From NCBI GenBank assembly GCA_021613535.1, contig CP075495.1, positions 1,240,001-1,304,000 of the forward strand: 64,000 nucleotides of DNA. Direction: 5' to 3'. The stretch comes from Adineta vaga (taxonomy: Eukaryota; Rotifera). A program made the position numbers and the translations under genes. Of this stretch, positions 1-10,559 are shown in pieces (within the stretch, counting starts at the first letter, position 1; the number at the start of each line of letters is the position of its first letter). The notes beneath the pieces are model-generated. The model had not been told where the DNA came from and ran no database searches. It saw only the letters and a list, made by a program, of their open reading frames with translations.

Positions 1-38
1 CACAAATATTTTAAAAGAAAAACAAATTCATATAGAAA

Positions 39-3000
39 TTAGTTAGATTGTATTAATTGTAAGAAGGAATCAAGATGATATGCATGTCCCGATAGTAAAT
101 TTTCTAAAATCAATTCTTTTTCTCCGTATACAATATGGCAACTCTTTCGATTTGATAAAGAAATGATTTTTGCTCCTTGTAAGACACCATCTGTCCATCT
201 GATATCCACTTCATAATTTCCTCGTGCTAATAAACCATAAACAAAACCAGTTGGCCAACTTGTTCTCGGTAAAGCTGGTAAAAGTTCAATTCGATTCTTA
301 TGACTTTGAAGAAGCATTTCACAGATAGCTGATGTAGCACCGAAATTTGCATCGATTTGAAATGGTGGACCATCGATTAAATCAAATAGATTTGGAGCAG
401 TATGTGTAGGTGTTAATAACATACAAAGAAGTTGAAAAGCTGTAGAACTTTGATGTAATCGAGCCCAGATATTCGATTTCCATGCTAATGACCATCCAGT
501 TGATGGTATTAAAATACCTCGAAGATCCAATGAACGAAGAGCAGCATCATGATAAAGAGATGGTTCATCGGTAACTGAACTGCCAGGAAAAACACAATAC
601 AAATGAGACCTTTGAAAGATATGATAACGAAAAAAAAGCAGAATGTTGATTGAAATGAACAAATTTCTCTTACATATGTCTGTTATGAAGATCAGCAACT
701 TGATCCCAATCTTCAAACCATTCTTGTAATTGTCCCACTTGTCCAATTTGTATTGGTGGCAATTGTTCTAATGTTTGTTGAACTTCTTGTCGAAATATTG
801 CATCAATATCAAATAGAATAGATGTTTCAATCACTGCTGTAAATAAATCTTTAATTAAAAGAATATCTAATGTTGGTCCTGCACAAACAACGGCATTCAA
901 TTGAACATGATGTGCAACTTCAGGTGACATAGATGGATTGGTAAGTAAATAATTAGATGATTTAATTAAAGTTTCAATGAAAAATTGAGCAGCTGAACGA
1001 AGTATGGGATAATAACGAAGAAGATTGTCTTTATCATTAGTAAATAGATAATGATCGATAATACTTTTACATAACCATACACCACCCATTGGCCATGTAC
1101 CATAGACAGCATCATCAACAGGTGCTGTACCTCTCCAAATATCTGTATTATGATGACATACCCAACTTCCTTCACGTTTCTAAAATTCAATATATTTTTT
1201 GTTATTTATGAACGAAAGACAATAAAATCTTACTGTTCCATAATGTAATTTTGCTGTTGTTTGTCCTGTTTGAGAAATATCATGAATAAGATCAAATAAT
1301 GGTTGATAGCATTCAACTAGATTAGCTGGTCCAGCTAGCCAATAATTCATTTCAATATTGATATTAATCGTATATTTAGATTGCCATGGTGGTGACATAG
1401 AATCATTCCATATACCTTGTAATGTTGCTGCTTGACTACCTGGACGACTTGATGAAATTAATAAATAACGTCCAAATTGAAAATATAAAGTTGGTAGCTG
1501 CGGATCTAAATTAGGATTTTGTGAAAAGACTTGAATACGACGGTCTGTTGGTTGACGCATTGCCGAACTTTCTCCAAGATTTAATCGAACACGACTAAAT
1601 AATGATTGATAATCATTTAAATGACGTTGCATTAATAGATCATAATTTAATTGTAAACACTTTTCTAACATTTTTTCACTTAATAGAATTTCGTCGCCAT
1701 TTACATTGGAATAATTAATATAACTTGTAGCAATTACAATTCTCAGTATGAAGAAACTTGATGAAAATATAATCAAACGATCGTCTAATAGATCACATTG
1801 ACCATCCAATTCAACATTTATCAATAGACGAAAACGAATACTTCCAGGCATTGTTTCACAATCACCACCGATACCATCAACAATCAGCGTATTAGATTTA
1901 TCAACAGATATTTTAATTTTTTGTGGACTTGAAAATGATATGACACTATTGATGGCATTTGGTGTCTATAACAAGATTCATATTTAGTTCTCAATTCTGT
2001 AAGGATGAATTGAGAACACAGAAATTTGTTGTTTGTCCAATGATAGTCTGGGTGGGTTATAGTGGGGATATATATCTGGGGTATTGGGCGAGGGTGCGCG
2101 CAGTGTGTATATGCACCTATGAGCTCGAGGTTAGGAATATACGAAGATTTAGTAGAATGTATCATTGTCTCTTTTAGGATTGAGTTGCGTGAAGTCTAAA
2201 GGACTGACGCGTTAGTTGTACTTTATCTCTGCAAGAAATATATTACCGATGATTGAACATGATAAACCATGCAATTGTCTGGATATGATGCAAAACATGT
2301 ACGTTGATATGAACATCCATTACTATCCGAATAAGTTGGTTGAAGCAATAGCTTTTTCTAAATTCAATTCTCTTTGATATTGATTGATCGTTACCGATGA
2401 TGATTGATGAAAAAAATCAATCAATAAATTACCAACAGGTTGATAAGGTGCTTGACAAATAGGTTTTCCAAAAAAATTCTCCGTTAATATTGTCTGAGCA
2501 TCAATCCATTGTTCATTCTGAATTAGTTGTCGAATTCGAGAAAGATAATTAAAAGCATCTTTATTTGAATAATCATGTGGACAACCAGCCCATAATGTAT
2601 CACTATTCAATTGTATTATTTCATGTGGATATCCACCATAAATCATTCCTCCCATATAACCATTCCCTATTGGTAATGCTTCAAGCCATGTGGAAGCACT
2701 TTGTTCATACCAAAGTGATAATGAAGATGAAGGAGACGATTTTTTTGCACAAATTGAATCATATTTTCTAATTAAAATATTCAATAAATAATCCACTATT
2801 GTGAAATGTTTATAATGAGTAGCCATTCGTAATGGTCTTTATAAATGAATGAACGAACATATTCCTATTTAATTCAATAAGAATGAACTTACTGTAATAT
2901 ATAAATATTTGCTCCTTGTTCATAAAGATATTTAACAATCGATAGATGATTATTTTGTACTGCACAAATTAATGGTGTAAGTTCTTCACATTGAATTAAA

Positions 3001-3167
3001 GTCCAATGATCGTCTTCTGTTTCTTTGAATACGGTTATTATTTCATTGATATTATCGATGTTCACATATTCTTTTACTTGTTCAAGATCACCATTACAAC
3101 ATGACAGATGCAGTTTCGATGATATCATATTGTCTGTATCAATGAATTTGCAGTCTAACATATGCAC
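39..3167 (-). CDS. Ankyrin-repeat / GH95 alpha-L-fucosidase-like fusion (frameshifted)
   Basis: GH95 enzymes remove terminal fucose from glycans. The first exon (3167 to about 2895) encodes ankyrin repeats (ISSKLHLSCCNGDLEQVKEY; ELTPLICAVQNNHLSIVKYL). A 56-bp intron (GTAAGT...AAAG) joins it in phase to a further ankyrin stretch (PLRMATHYKHFTIVDYLL), which runs straight into the GH95 start (LWYEQSASTWLEALPIGNG). Later GH95 motifs are present: SSRPGSQAATLQGIWND, YTININIEMNYW (the Asn pair), NPSMSPEVAHH (catalytic Glu), STGWSLAWKSNIWARL and FQIDANFG (catalytic Asp). Other introns lie near 1970-2247, 1179-1233 and 610-668. A one-base frame change near 2337-2345 breaks the reading frame before YSDSNGCSYQRTCFASYPD. 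GH95 is mainly bacterial and fungal, so transfer is likely. It may be a pseudogene or carry an assembly error. No signal peptide was seen. Confidence 0.75.
1987..2017. repeat. Perfect 11-bp inverted repeat (hairpin) inside a GH95 intron
   Basis: GTTCTCAATTC (1987-1997) and GAATTGAGAAC (2007-2017) are perfect inverted copies with a 9-base loop. They sit at one end of an unusually long intron (about 1970-2247). That intron also holds a G-rich block (about 2048-2105) unlike the AT-rich surroundings. Possibly the edge of an insertion. Confidence 0.6.
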
Positions 3168-3501
3168 GTAGAGAATACAAAAGAATATGTTAAAGATGTT
3201 GAAATATTTTTATCAAAAAAGATAGGTAGAGCAAATCAAACAGAAGTAGCACCTCTTTTCTTTTCTATTTTTAAATTTTTTCATTTCGTTTATCATAAAA
3301 AGAACGATTAGATAAAAAAAAGTTCGTGTAACATCTATTTTCATTTCATAGGTGAATTGATTTCTCAAATAATATAGTTGAAAAAGAGGTCGCACGCAAA
3401 AATCATATCATTTTAAATTATGGTTATGACAAAATTTTCAATAGTCAATTTTATGCGTTTCTATTGTTGTTAAAATGTTGCCTTGTGTAAAGACAAACAA
3501 T

Positions 3502-3958
3502 TTATTTTGACAAGAAATAAAAGGAAAATATAAAAAATAAACTTGTGATGATGCAGTGGTGATGGCGAGTTCCTTCATTACAAAAATCCGAATCTGAACA
3601 ACAATAAACTGATGTAACTCCAATATCAGCTGCCGTTATGCACATTTCATTAGTAGCAGACCGTACGATTATACCAGTAACACCAACACTTTTCTACATC
3701 AGAGAATTTCAGGATTTATTGAAGAAAAATAAAATTCTACAAACTCGACAATATGTTTGATTAACAACAGATACAAAATTTCCACCTGCTGAATTAAATG
3801 GATCAGCACAAGCAGAATTATTGAAACTAGTACAATCGATACAAGTTATTGATCTTGTTTCACCAACAAACACTATGAGTAAATTTTAATTCTAATAATT
3901 ATCATTTGGCATCAAACTTACTCAATAAATAGACAAAAGGTAGAATCCAATACCTCAT
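3502..3958 (-). CDS. Ly6/uPAR-like (three-finger) GPI-anchored surface protein
   Basis: A three-exon gene that spans no long ORF. Exon 1 (3922-3958) gives a signal peptide (MRYWILPFVYLL). A 49-bp intron (3873-3921, GTAAGT...TAG) leads to exon 2, with the cysteine-rich start TCIDCTSFNNSACADPF. A second intron (about 3694-3743, GTTTGT...GTAG, phase 0) joins KSVGVTGIIVRSATNEMC. The mature domain ends with the Ly6 hallmark YCCSDSDFCN, followed by a hydrophobic tail (CIITSLFFIFSFYFLSK) that suits a GPI anchor. About 120 residues in all. Ly6/uPAR-fold proteins act at the cell surface as ligands or modulators; the partner here is unknown. The cysteine spacing, signal peptide and tail make the assignment good even though the exons are short. 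Confidence 0.72.
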
Positions 3959-6900
3959 TTTCTCACACGTCCTTTAAATGTTGGAAAAGAAACTTTTTTT
4001 TTCTGTTTTGCAAGTTATTTATTCGTTTCTTTTCCATTAACTTCAAGGACTTTTTCGAGTTTCAAAACATGGAGAATTCATGTGTAAACATTACTTTTTT
4101 TGCCTCTATGCATTGTATAATTCACGATCTACTCCGTACATTAGGACATAGTTTATATGAAAAGTTTGACAACACGATAAAATGAAAATAATTGTAAAAG
4201 TAATACTTCATTTGAGTATTAAAAATTGATATTATACAATCAAACGCATACTTTTCCATCGATGTTTCGATTCTTTTTTTACATTTCACGAGTTTAATCA
4301 CGTTAATGAATACCATAGACAAATCCATCGAACGTTTGCTCTACAGTTTTACATTCAGCATTCATTTGATAACGAATTTCTTTTGTATATAAAAGATTTT
4401 CCATTCCTAAAAATCGAACGCATCTTTTCTCGATAATTAAGAATAGGCATTATGCAGATCAAACAATAATAATATGTAAAATCTGCGGACCCTAATTGTG
4501 TAGCAAACACGTTCGCTATCATACGCCATATTGTCCAAGTTGTTCATGCTTCTACTGATAATTGTTGTACCCATTTCTGAGTGTTTTTTTCAGTAAAGCA
4601 AAACATACCTCGGCTATTGGTGGAATGTAATCTTGTTCATAATCAATATTATGATAATCGAGAAATCTTCTTTGTCGAACAGTAATTTTATATTTATCTG
4701 AATGACTTATTGTTTTAGTATGTTCATCACTTCAGATAAGTATTGTTGCATCAACATCTAAATGTAAGAAAAATCGAAGAATTTTTCTCATATCTTGATA
4801 AACATTTACATTTCAAAAATTTAGATTTGGTCAAGAATCTATAAATTGATGTAGACATTATTGATTTCTTTTCGATGTATATATCCGATTCTTTCGAAGT
4901 TCAGCAACAGTTGATTAAGGAAGAGAGAATAATCGCAGTTGATGTAAAATTTCCAAGAAATTTTATTATTATAATAAGAAGTTATTACACGGTTGTTAGA
5001 AATCGGAAATATTTGAACAAGTGTATCATATGAAATGCTTACACTTCATACTTGTCAAGTTAGTATAAAAAATTCATTTGGAATGTAAGAAAACGCTGCA
5101 TAACGTAATATGTAATATAACTGTCTTGTAGGAAGCATTTTACTTGATCATATAAAATGTGAACATAACTGTTGATACTATAGGATCAACTTATTTGTTT
5201 CTATTTGGTAAATATTTTGTTTAAGCAGTGACTGTCACAAATGTATTTGGAAATATGGTGTTAAAACTATACATTTCTCTGACTTAGATTACGATGGACA
5301 TCTAACTTTTTCAGAGATAAAGTTGAACAAGTGAGAATAAATCATATAGCACATCAAAAGGAAATGGTTTCTCAATGTTTCACATATGAATTTCTCCATA
5401 GTAATTATTGTTTCATTAAGATCGTCTGTGACTAGGAAAACCGTTCTTCTCAATTCAAGAATTACTCTCATTACTTAATTGACCATCAGCCATCCCATGT
5501 TTCGGTTTCGAAAACATACAATCATTTTGTTTGTCTCTTATGGAATCTCTAAAATTTCGTGTGAATACTAACAATTCAGAAAATATGATCAGTTTTCTTG
5601 GTAGGAACAGTACTTTTGAATCGACTTTGTATAGTAGATGTTTGCGATCCGTAGTACTATTATTTATAAATGATTTTTTGTGATATTTTAAAAGCAAAAA
5701 ATTGAAAAAGATGCGATTTTACATTCAGTGTATAGGACAGCCAAAATGTTTAACTTCGTTTTTACTGTAAAGTGTAAACCTACACAACAATCGACGACTA
5801 TTTTTTTTATAATTCTTTCTTTCTCGGCTATTTGTTTTTGTTATTTCCTGTTTGGTCGGAAAAATGAACCAATTATGTTACTGATAATAAACTAAGAAAG
5901 CTAAGTAAAAGTAAAAGGAGGAAAAATTTGAATAAAGTAAGTTGGAAAGAAAAGCTGACAGCGCTTCCTCATTTCCCAAGCAACGGAGATAGTTCGATGG
6001 ATATAATTTCACCCTAAATTTTTCAACATGTGTCCTTTCAAAACTTTTAAGCGGACTTCAGACGATAGCATCTTAACCTCTCGAATACCGTTGTCTTCAA
6101 TTGAAAACAAAATAGAGGCACAAGATATTTTTTTCGTTCTGTCAAATCATTCACCAATTATATTCGCTAGAGAGAGAGTGATTCGCCATCTTTTTTTTTT
6201 CTGTATCCAACACTACGAAAAAATTTCTTGGTATTCAGGAGGTTAAAGATTGGGAAAAAACTCCTCTGTCCCTTTTAAAAGAATTTAGAGAGATACAAAA
6301 TAAAATCTTAATGAAATGGCTATCAATTTCTTTTTGTGAAAAAACATCAAAAATGAAATTTGTTTTCGTCTCTTCTCCGTTATAGATTAGAGTCGCCGTG
6401 TAAGAATACGTTCTTTTATTCATTTTCTTTTTTTTCCATATAAACTTTTTTAATAATTTAACAAAAATAAATGCGGAAGTTTCGGATTTCATCCGAGAGT
6501 TGTGTGTACTGTAAAAAGTGTATGAGAGAGATGAACCATTCTCAAATGTCTGAAAGTCAAAATTATCATGAGAAATCTTTTCGATGTGCACGATTTATGA
6601 TCACTTGTTTTGAATGAATTTTTGTGCTTGTATCTAGCGGGATTATAGATGTAAGCAAGCTCATGAATCGATAAGAGATATATGATGGTAGATACATACA
6701 TACATCACCATTTGCATAATAGTTTATCAATATTAATGAAAATCGACATCAGATTTTTCCGATTTGATTGTGCTTTTTACTAGCTAGAAAACTGCATCTA
6801 GGAAATCTTAAAGCTACTATAGTCATCTGAGACATATCTACGAACATTAGTGTTGAAATACAGTTGATCTGCATTTGAGATCTTTTTAGACGAGTTTTAG

Positions 6901-7760
6901 TCAGAAAACTAGAATTTCATATTCAAAACTAACATCATATTTAGAATTAACTCTATAGACTAAGTCGATTCATATATGTTTCAAAATAATTTTGAGAAAA
7001 AAATTTTGAAAAAATCCCTGTATTCCCCTCAGGGATGGTTTGCTCAATAATCATAATTTTTTCAATAACCTAACTATTTGACGGAACAATCACATTTTCG
7101 AACTCGCCTGAAATATTGATGAGATAGAACTGTGTTCAAAGTTTCACCATAATCTGACTCTTTTTTCTAAATTTATCGTGTAAAAAGCCGGCCGGACACA
7201 CTGACCGATTATATAGTAGTGTACTCACTTTTTGAATACACTAAAAATAACGTTCTCAAGACAAAATAGGTGGCGTTCAGGAAATTGTACTGTTAACATT
7301 TTCCTTCTGATGTTTTTCCTACTGATTTGTTTCACTATAATCAAAAATAGAATATGACAGCTTCGTTGAGGTCGCTGTTAAATCCGATTCGAACGTCCTA
7401 GAAAAAAAGACGAAAACACAATATTAAATTAACAATATCGAAAGAATAGTGCATGAATTTATATTCCAGTATCATTCACATTTATTTTCATGTCTCTGGA
7501 AAAATCGCTGGGACATTGCGTTTTGACCCCTCAAGACAAATAGTTTTCATAAAACAGAATGCGCAAAAATCACAACAAAATATCTATTTAAATGTGCTGT
7601 TTTGTGTAGTCGTCGAATCTAGAATAGTGTAGTAAATATTTCAAGATAATTGTAGATTTAGATTATTTCTCATTTAATAAGTTTTCGTTTGGAAACTGCA
7701 TTGGTTCTTTTACACTACTTGAACTACAATCATAACAAAATTCTTCTTATTTTATTTATA
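3959..7760. other. Gene-poor 3.8-kb stretch with decayed coding remnants
   Basis: No intact gene was found. Only short chance ORFs occur, with no family signature. Two remnants stand out near 4440-4760 (separate entry). Around 7010-7210 there is a GC-richer patch with a small palindrome (TCCCTG...CAGGGA) and a GCCGGCCGG core in otherwise AT-rich DNA, possibly a relic of a repeat. Confidence 0.5.
4440..4760 (-). pseudogene. Decayed two-exon coding remnant, family unresolved
   Basis: On the minus strand, an acceptor-like TTTAG near 4759 is followed by a frame encoding KITVRQRRFLDYHNIDYEQD and DYIPPIAE, with one in-frame TGA. It then reaches GTATGT (4608) and a CAG acceptor (4577) only 32 bp away. 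The next frame reads KWVQQLSVEA, a stop, then WTIWRMIANVFATQLGSADF. On the plus strand the same place reads CKICG...CPSC, like a broken nuclear-receptor zinc finger, also with stops. Codon texture suggests a dead gene, but I cannot decide which strand or family. Confidence 0.3.
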
Positions 7761-8249
7761 ATGGCAAGACGCAGAATAGAAGTACAACCCATATCTTCTC
7801 TCGAAGATGCACTTGGATATAAATTCAAAAATCAAAATTTACTTCGACAAGCATTGACACATCCAACAGCAGTTACTGAAAGGCATCCAGACGCTTTTAA
7901 GCATGATCTAACCGTTTTAGCATTCATTGGAGATGCTGTACTAAAGTACAGTGTTGCTCGATACTTATTTCTGAATGGGCAGATGGATCTAACGGCAAAT
8001 CGCGCTCAAATGCATGAAGGCGTTCAAAACATCATTTCAAATAGAGTATTAGGCGAAATTGGAGAGGAAAAACTTCATTTAGAACAATATCTTATACGTG
8101 GAAATTCAATACAAAATGTTAACATGAATGTTTATGCGGATTGCGTGGAAGCCATATTGGGTGCTATTGCTCTCGATTGTGAAGTTGGTGGACAAGAAAT
8201 AATTTTCCGTGTAATAGAGAAAATATGTTTCGATCGAATCGAACACTGA
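7761..8249 (+). CDS. RNase III-domain protein lacking one catalytic glutamate
   Basis: RNase III enzymes cut double-stranded RNA using four acidic residues. This 162-residue, single-exon protein (start chosen at MARRRIEV, in an ATA-ATG-GCA context) is one RNase III domain with no dsRNA-binding domain. It has LGYKFKNQNLLRQALTHPTA, the signature region LTVLAFIGDAVLKYSVARYL, and YADCVEAILGAIALD. In the family signature (NERLEFLGD) the second Glu is a metal ligand; here it is Ala (VLAFIGD). The Asp of GD and the Asp/Glu of ADCVEA are kept. Cleavage activity may therefore be weak or lost, leaving an RNA-binding or dimer-partner role (inference). Similar stand-alone domains occur in bacterial mini-III and mitochondrial ribosomal proteins. 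Confidence 0.8.
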   Translation: MARRRIEVQPISSLEDALGYKFKNQNLLRQALTHPTAVTERHPDAFKHDLTVLAFIGDAVLKYSVARYLFLNGQMDLTANRAQMHEGVQNIISNRVLGEIGEEKLHLEQYLIRGNSIQNVNMNVYADCVEAILGAIALDCEVGGQEIIFRVIEKICFDRIEH

Positions 8250-8261
8250 CTTAAATCAACT

Positions 8262-8525
8262 ATGGGCACGCCGATCGTGAGATTATGTTCACGTTTTGGT
8301 AAAAATGTTATTGATTGGCCTAGAAATGAGATCATATTAGCAGCACCAAAGCACAGGTCGACTGTAATGCGGCAACAGAGAAATTGGTGTAGACTATTAT
8401 ATCGATCCTTCTTGTGGATTTTCGCAATTTTTGGATTCTTCATACTTTGTATAATATTCATCTTTATTGTCATACAAGAAGTTTCCTTGAATGGGAAACC
8501 AACACGTCGGTGGTATGAACTTTAA
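8262..8525 (+). CDS. Small single-pass membrane protein, hypothetical
   Basis: An 87-residue ORF beginning 12 bases after the RNase III-like stop. The N-terminal half is polar and basic (PKHRSTVMRQQRNWCRLLYR). It is followed by one strong transmembrane segment (FLWIFAIFGFFILCIIFIF) and a short polar tail. No family recognised. It could be a real short gene, a 3' exon of a neighbour, or chance; the clear basic-then-hydrophobic design argues mildly for a real protein. Confidence 0.35.
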   Translation: MGTPIVRLCSRFGKNVIDWPRNEIILAAPKHRSTVMRQQRNWCRLLYRSFLWIFAIFGFFILCIIFIFIVIQEVSLNGKPTRRWYEL

Positions 8526-9509
8526 GACATAACGTTAGGTAATAAACAAGCGAACATAATCAGTTTCTAGTTTTTTCGTGTTAAATGAGACGAGGTTTCT
8601 AATACTTAATTTTATTTTTAAACTTATTACTAAAAATATTAGTTCACTTTAAAAGATATTTTAATATTTGCAGTATGCTGCATGAAAAATTCTGATTAAA
8701 ATTCTCCCGTGGCAAATGCAACGAACATTAGCTTTCAACTCTGAGAACAGTTGCTCTCATGTAATGAGCATAATCTGCTGTTCAATGGTTCATTTGTGTC
8801 TATTATCCGTCTACAATGGACATAATTCATAATTATTTTTTCAGTTCTATTCGATTTTCATTAGCTCAAGCGAATCATCGTAATAAACGAAGATTTTTGT
8901 TAAGTTAGAGAAATTCGTATAATCGTAGTAACCGCACTTATTATACTCAAAATTGATTTAAATGAATTCACATGTTCCGTGTAGTTGTATCCTTGTAAGG
9001 TTTTGTTTGTTATTATTCTTGATTATTTCCATGAGTAAAAAGCCTTCTAGATAGGATTTTATCTTTTATCAGCAACAGCTATTCTGATGACTTTCAAGTG
9101 TTTTTTTTAATCAATAACAATGCTGATATAATGACTAAGAGATGAATGACGTCCCATGCAACTCGGAAAAAACCTTTTCGTTCGTTGTTGGAAACTTCCA
9201 AAAAAAACAAGTTGACTCATACTTTACAGCGTAAGAAAAGCAATGGCAACCTTATTTCATACTTTATATCGACATCTGAGACCAGATGTAAAATATATTG
9301 AAGAGAAACAACCCACATTTATATACTATCCGGTCGGATTTTTCCAACTATGAATCATTATATAAATAGAGAATATACTGCATTTATAACACCAACAAGA
9401 CATATCGTTGCAACATTTTGTCTACAAGATTCGTCTTGTAACACTGCGTCCAGTCACCGTTATAGCACTCTATATTGATCTTCTTTTTCTTGTTGAATTT
9501 TTTTAGAAA
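8526..9509. other. Intergenic, nothing recognised
   Basis: AT-rich DNA with stops in all frames. No RNA gene, clear repeat or motif seen. Confidence 0.5.
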
Positions 9510-9956
9510 ATGGCATGTTCTTTGTTGATTATATGGTTAGATCTCAATGCCAATGATAATGTCAGTAGTTTTCGTGACAAATTAGTCCATAATCAAAGTG
9601 AATATGTGAAAATCTTTACAGATAGTCAAACATGCATCGAGTTTATTCAAAGTCAAGTGAATAAAGTTATTTTCTTTATTCTATCTGGCTCGTTTGGTTC
9701 ACAAGTAGTACCGATTATCTATGATCTCGAACAAATATATCAAATTTATTTATTTTGTGGTTCTATATCGGCTCATGTTAGTTGGGCAGTAGATTACACA
9801 GACAAAATGTTTATGTTTGAACATGAAGATGATTTACTTGAAAGAGTTTGTAAAGAAATCGAAAGATACTTACGTCAAAAAGCAAAACAGTATATTGCGC
9901 AAGCTGATTTATTCAAAGGTCGAGCTCAAGTATTTAAACAAGAATCGTGCGGATGA
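9510..9956 (+). CDS. Stand-alone rotifer-type N-terminal sensor-like domain protein
   Basis: A 148-residue, single-exon protein. It has the same domain as the N-terminus of the ART-TPR protein at 27228: LLIIWLDLNAN, then a DSQTCIEFI segment, FFILSGSFGSQVVPIIYDLE, and QIYLFCGS. The alternation of hydrophobic strands with acidic ends suggests a Rossmann-like alpha/beta fold. Here the domain is followed only by a helical, charged tail (RVCKEIERYLRQKAKQYI), with no ART or TPR part. Either a single-domain relative or a truncated paralog. Molecular function unknown. Confidence 0.65.
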   Translation: MACSLLIIWLDLNANDNVSSFRDKLVHNQSEYVKIFTDSQTCIEFIQSQVNKVIFFILSGSFGSQVVPIIYDLEQIYQIYLFCGSISAHVSWAVDYTDKMFMFEHEDDLLERVCKEIERYLRQKAKQYIAQADLFKGRAQVFKQESCG

Positions 9957-10559
9957 AATGAACAAAATTTTCTTTTTGATGAATTTAATATAAAGGATTC
10001 ATTTGAGTTCCATTATATCGAATAAACTACTTCTAAGTGAATAATTTTGTGAAACACGATCTGAAAGAAAGTGTTGAAGTGTTTATGGGCTGAAATTACG
10101 GCCGCCACCCCCGTCCCTACAGACGTTACCGACTGATTCAATGACTCCATCTTGCGGGTTTGGACGTGGACGAGGATAGCCCACACTGATCCTCACTATC
10201 AATCAAAACAGATTTATCGTGTTTCACATATTCAATCCCAAAGGGATTGCGCTAAAAGCTTTCTAACCTAGATAAACACGATCAGACAGATATAATATCA
10301 AAATCAAATCTTGTATTTATGCAAATAGATCAATTGAAATGAATAATCGCAATTTGACATTTATAATATTACGTTCTTTAATCCTTGTTTTTCTCTTTCC
10401 AAAGTTTAGCTTTTTCTTTTAATCTAAATACACTCTAACATTGTCTTTTGAAAAGATTATAAATCTTTTCTTCTGTTTGACCTTCATCTATATATGAATC
10501 TTCGAAATTTTTTCTTTTTCTCATTTTAATCGATTTCTACTCCAGAAGAAAAGTCTACA
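9957..10559. other. Intergenic with candidate non-autonomous element
   Basis: Holds the inverted-repeat element at 10048-10228. The rest is AT-rich, with no gene seen. Confidence 0.5.
10048..10228. mobile_element. Candidate MITE-like element with 13-bp terminal inverted repeats
   Basis: TGTGAAACACGAT (10048-10060) and its exact reverse complement ATCGTGTTTCACA (10216-10228) bracket about 155 bp. The interior is GC-rich (GCGGCCGCC-like, then CCCCCGTCCC) and unlike the flanks. A third partial copy, AAACACGAT, lies at 10274-10282. No ORF inside. Size, inverted ends and different base composition fit a non-autonomous DNA element; family unknown. Confidence 0.45.

Noticed and set aside
5455-5697. 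80-residue minus-strand ORF
   Set aside because: No motif, no splice neighbours and ordinary length for chance in this AT content.
8132-8473. 113-residue minus-strand ORF
   Set aside because: Antisense shadow of the RNase III-like and small membrane ORFs; low-complexity text, no family.
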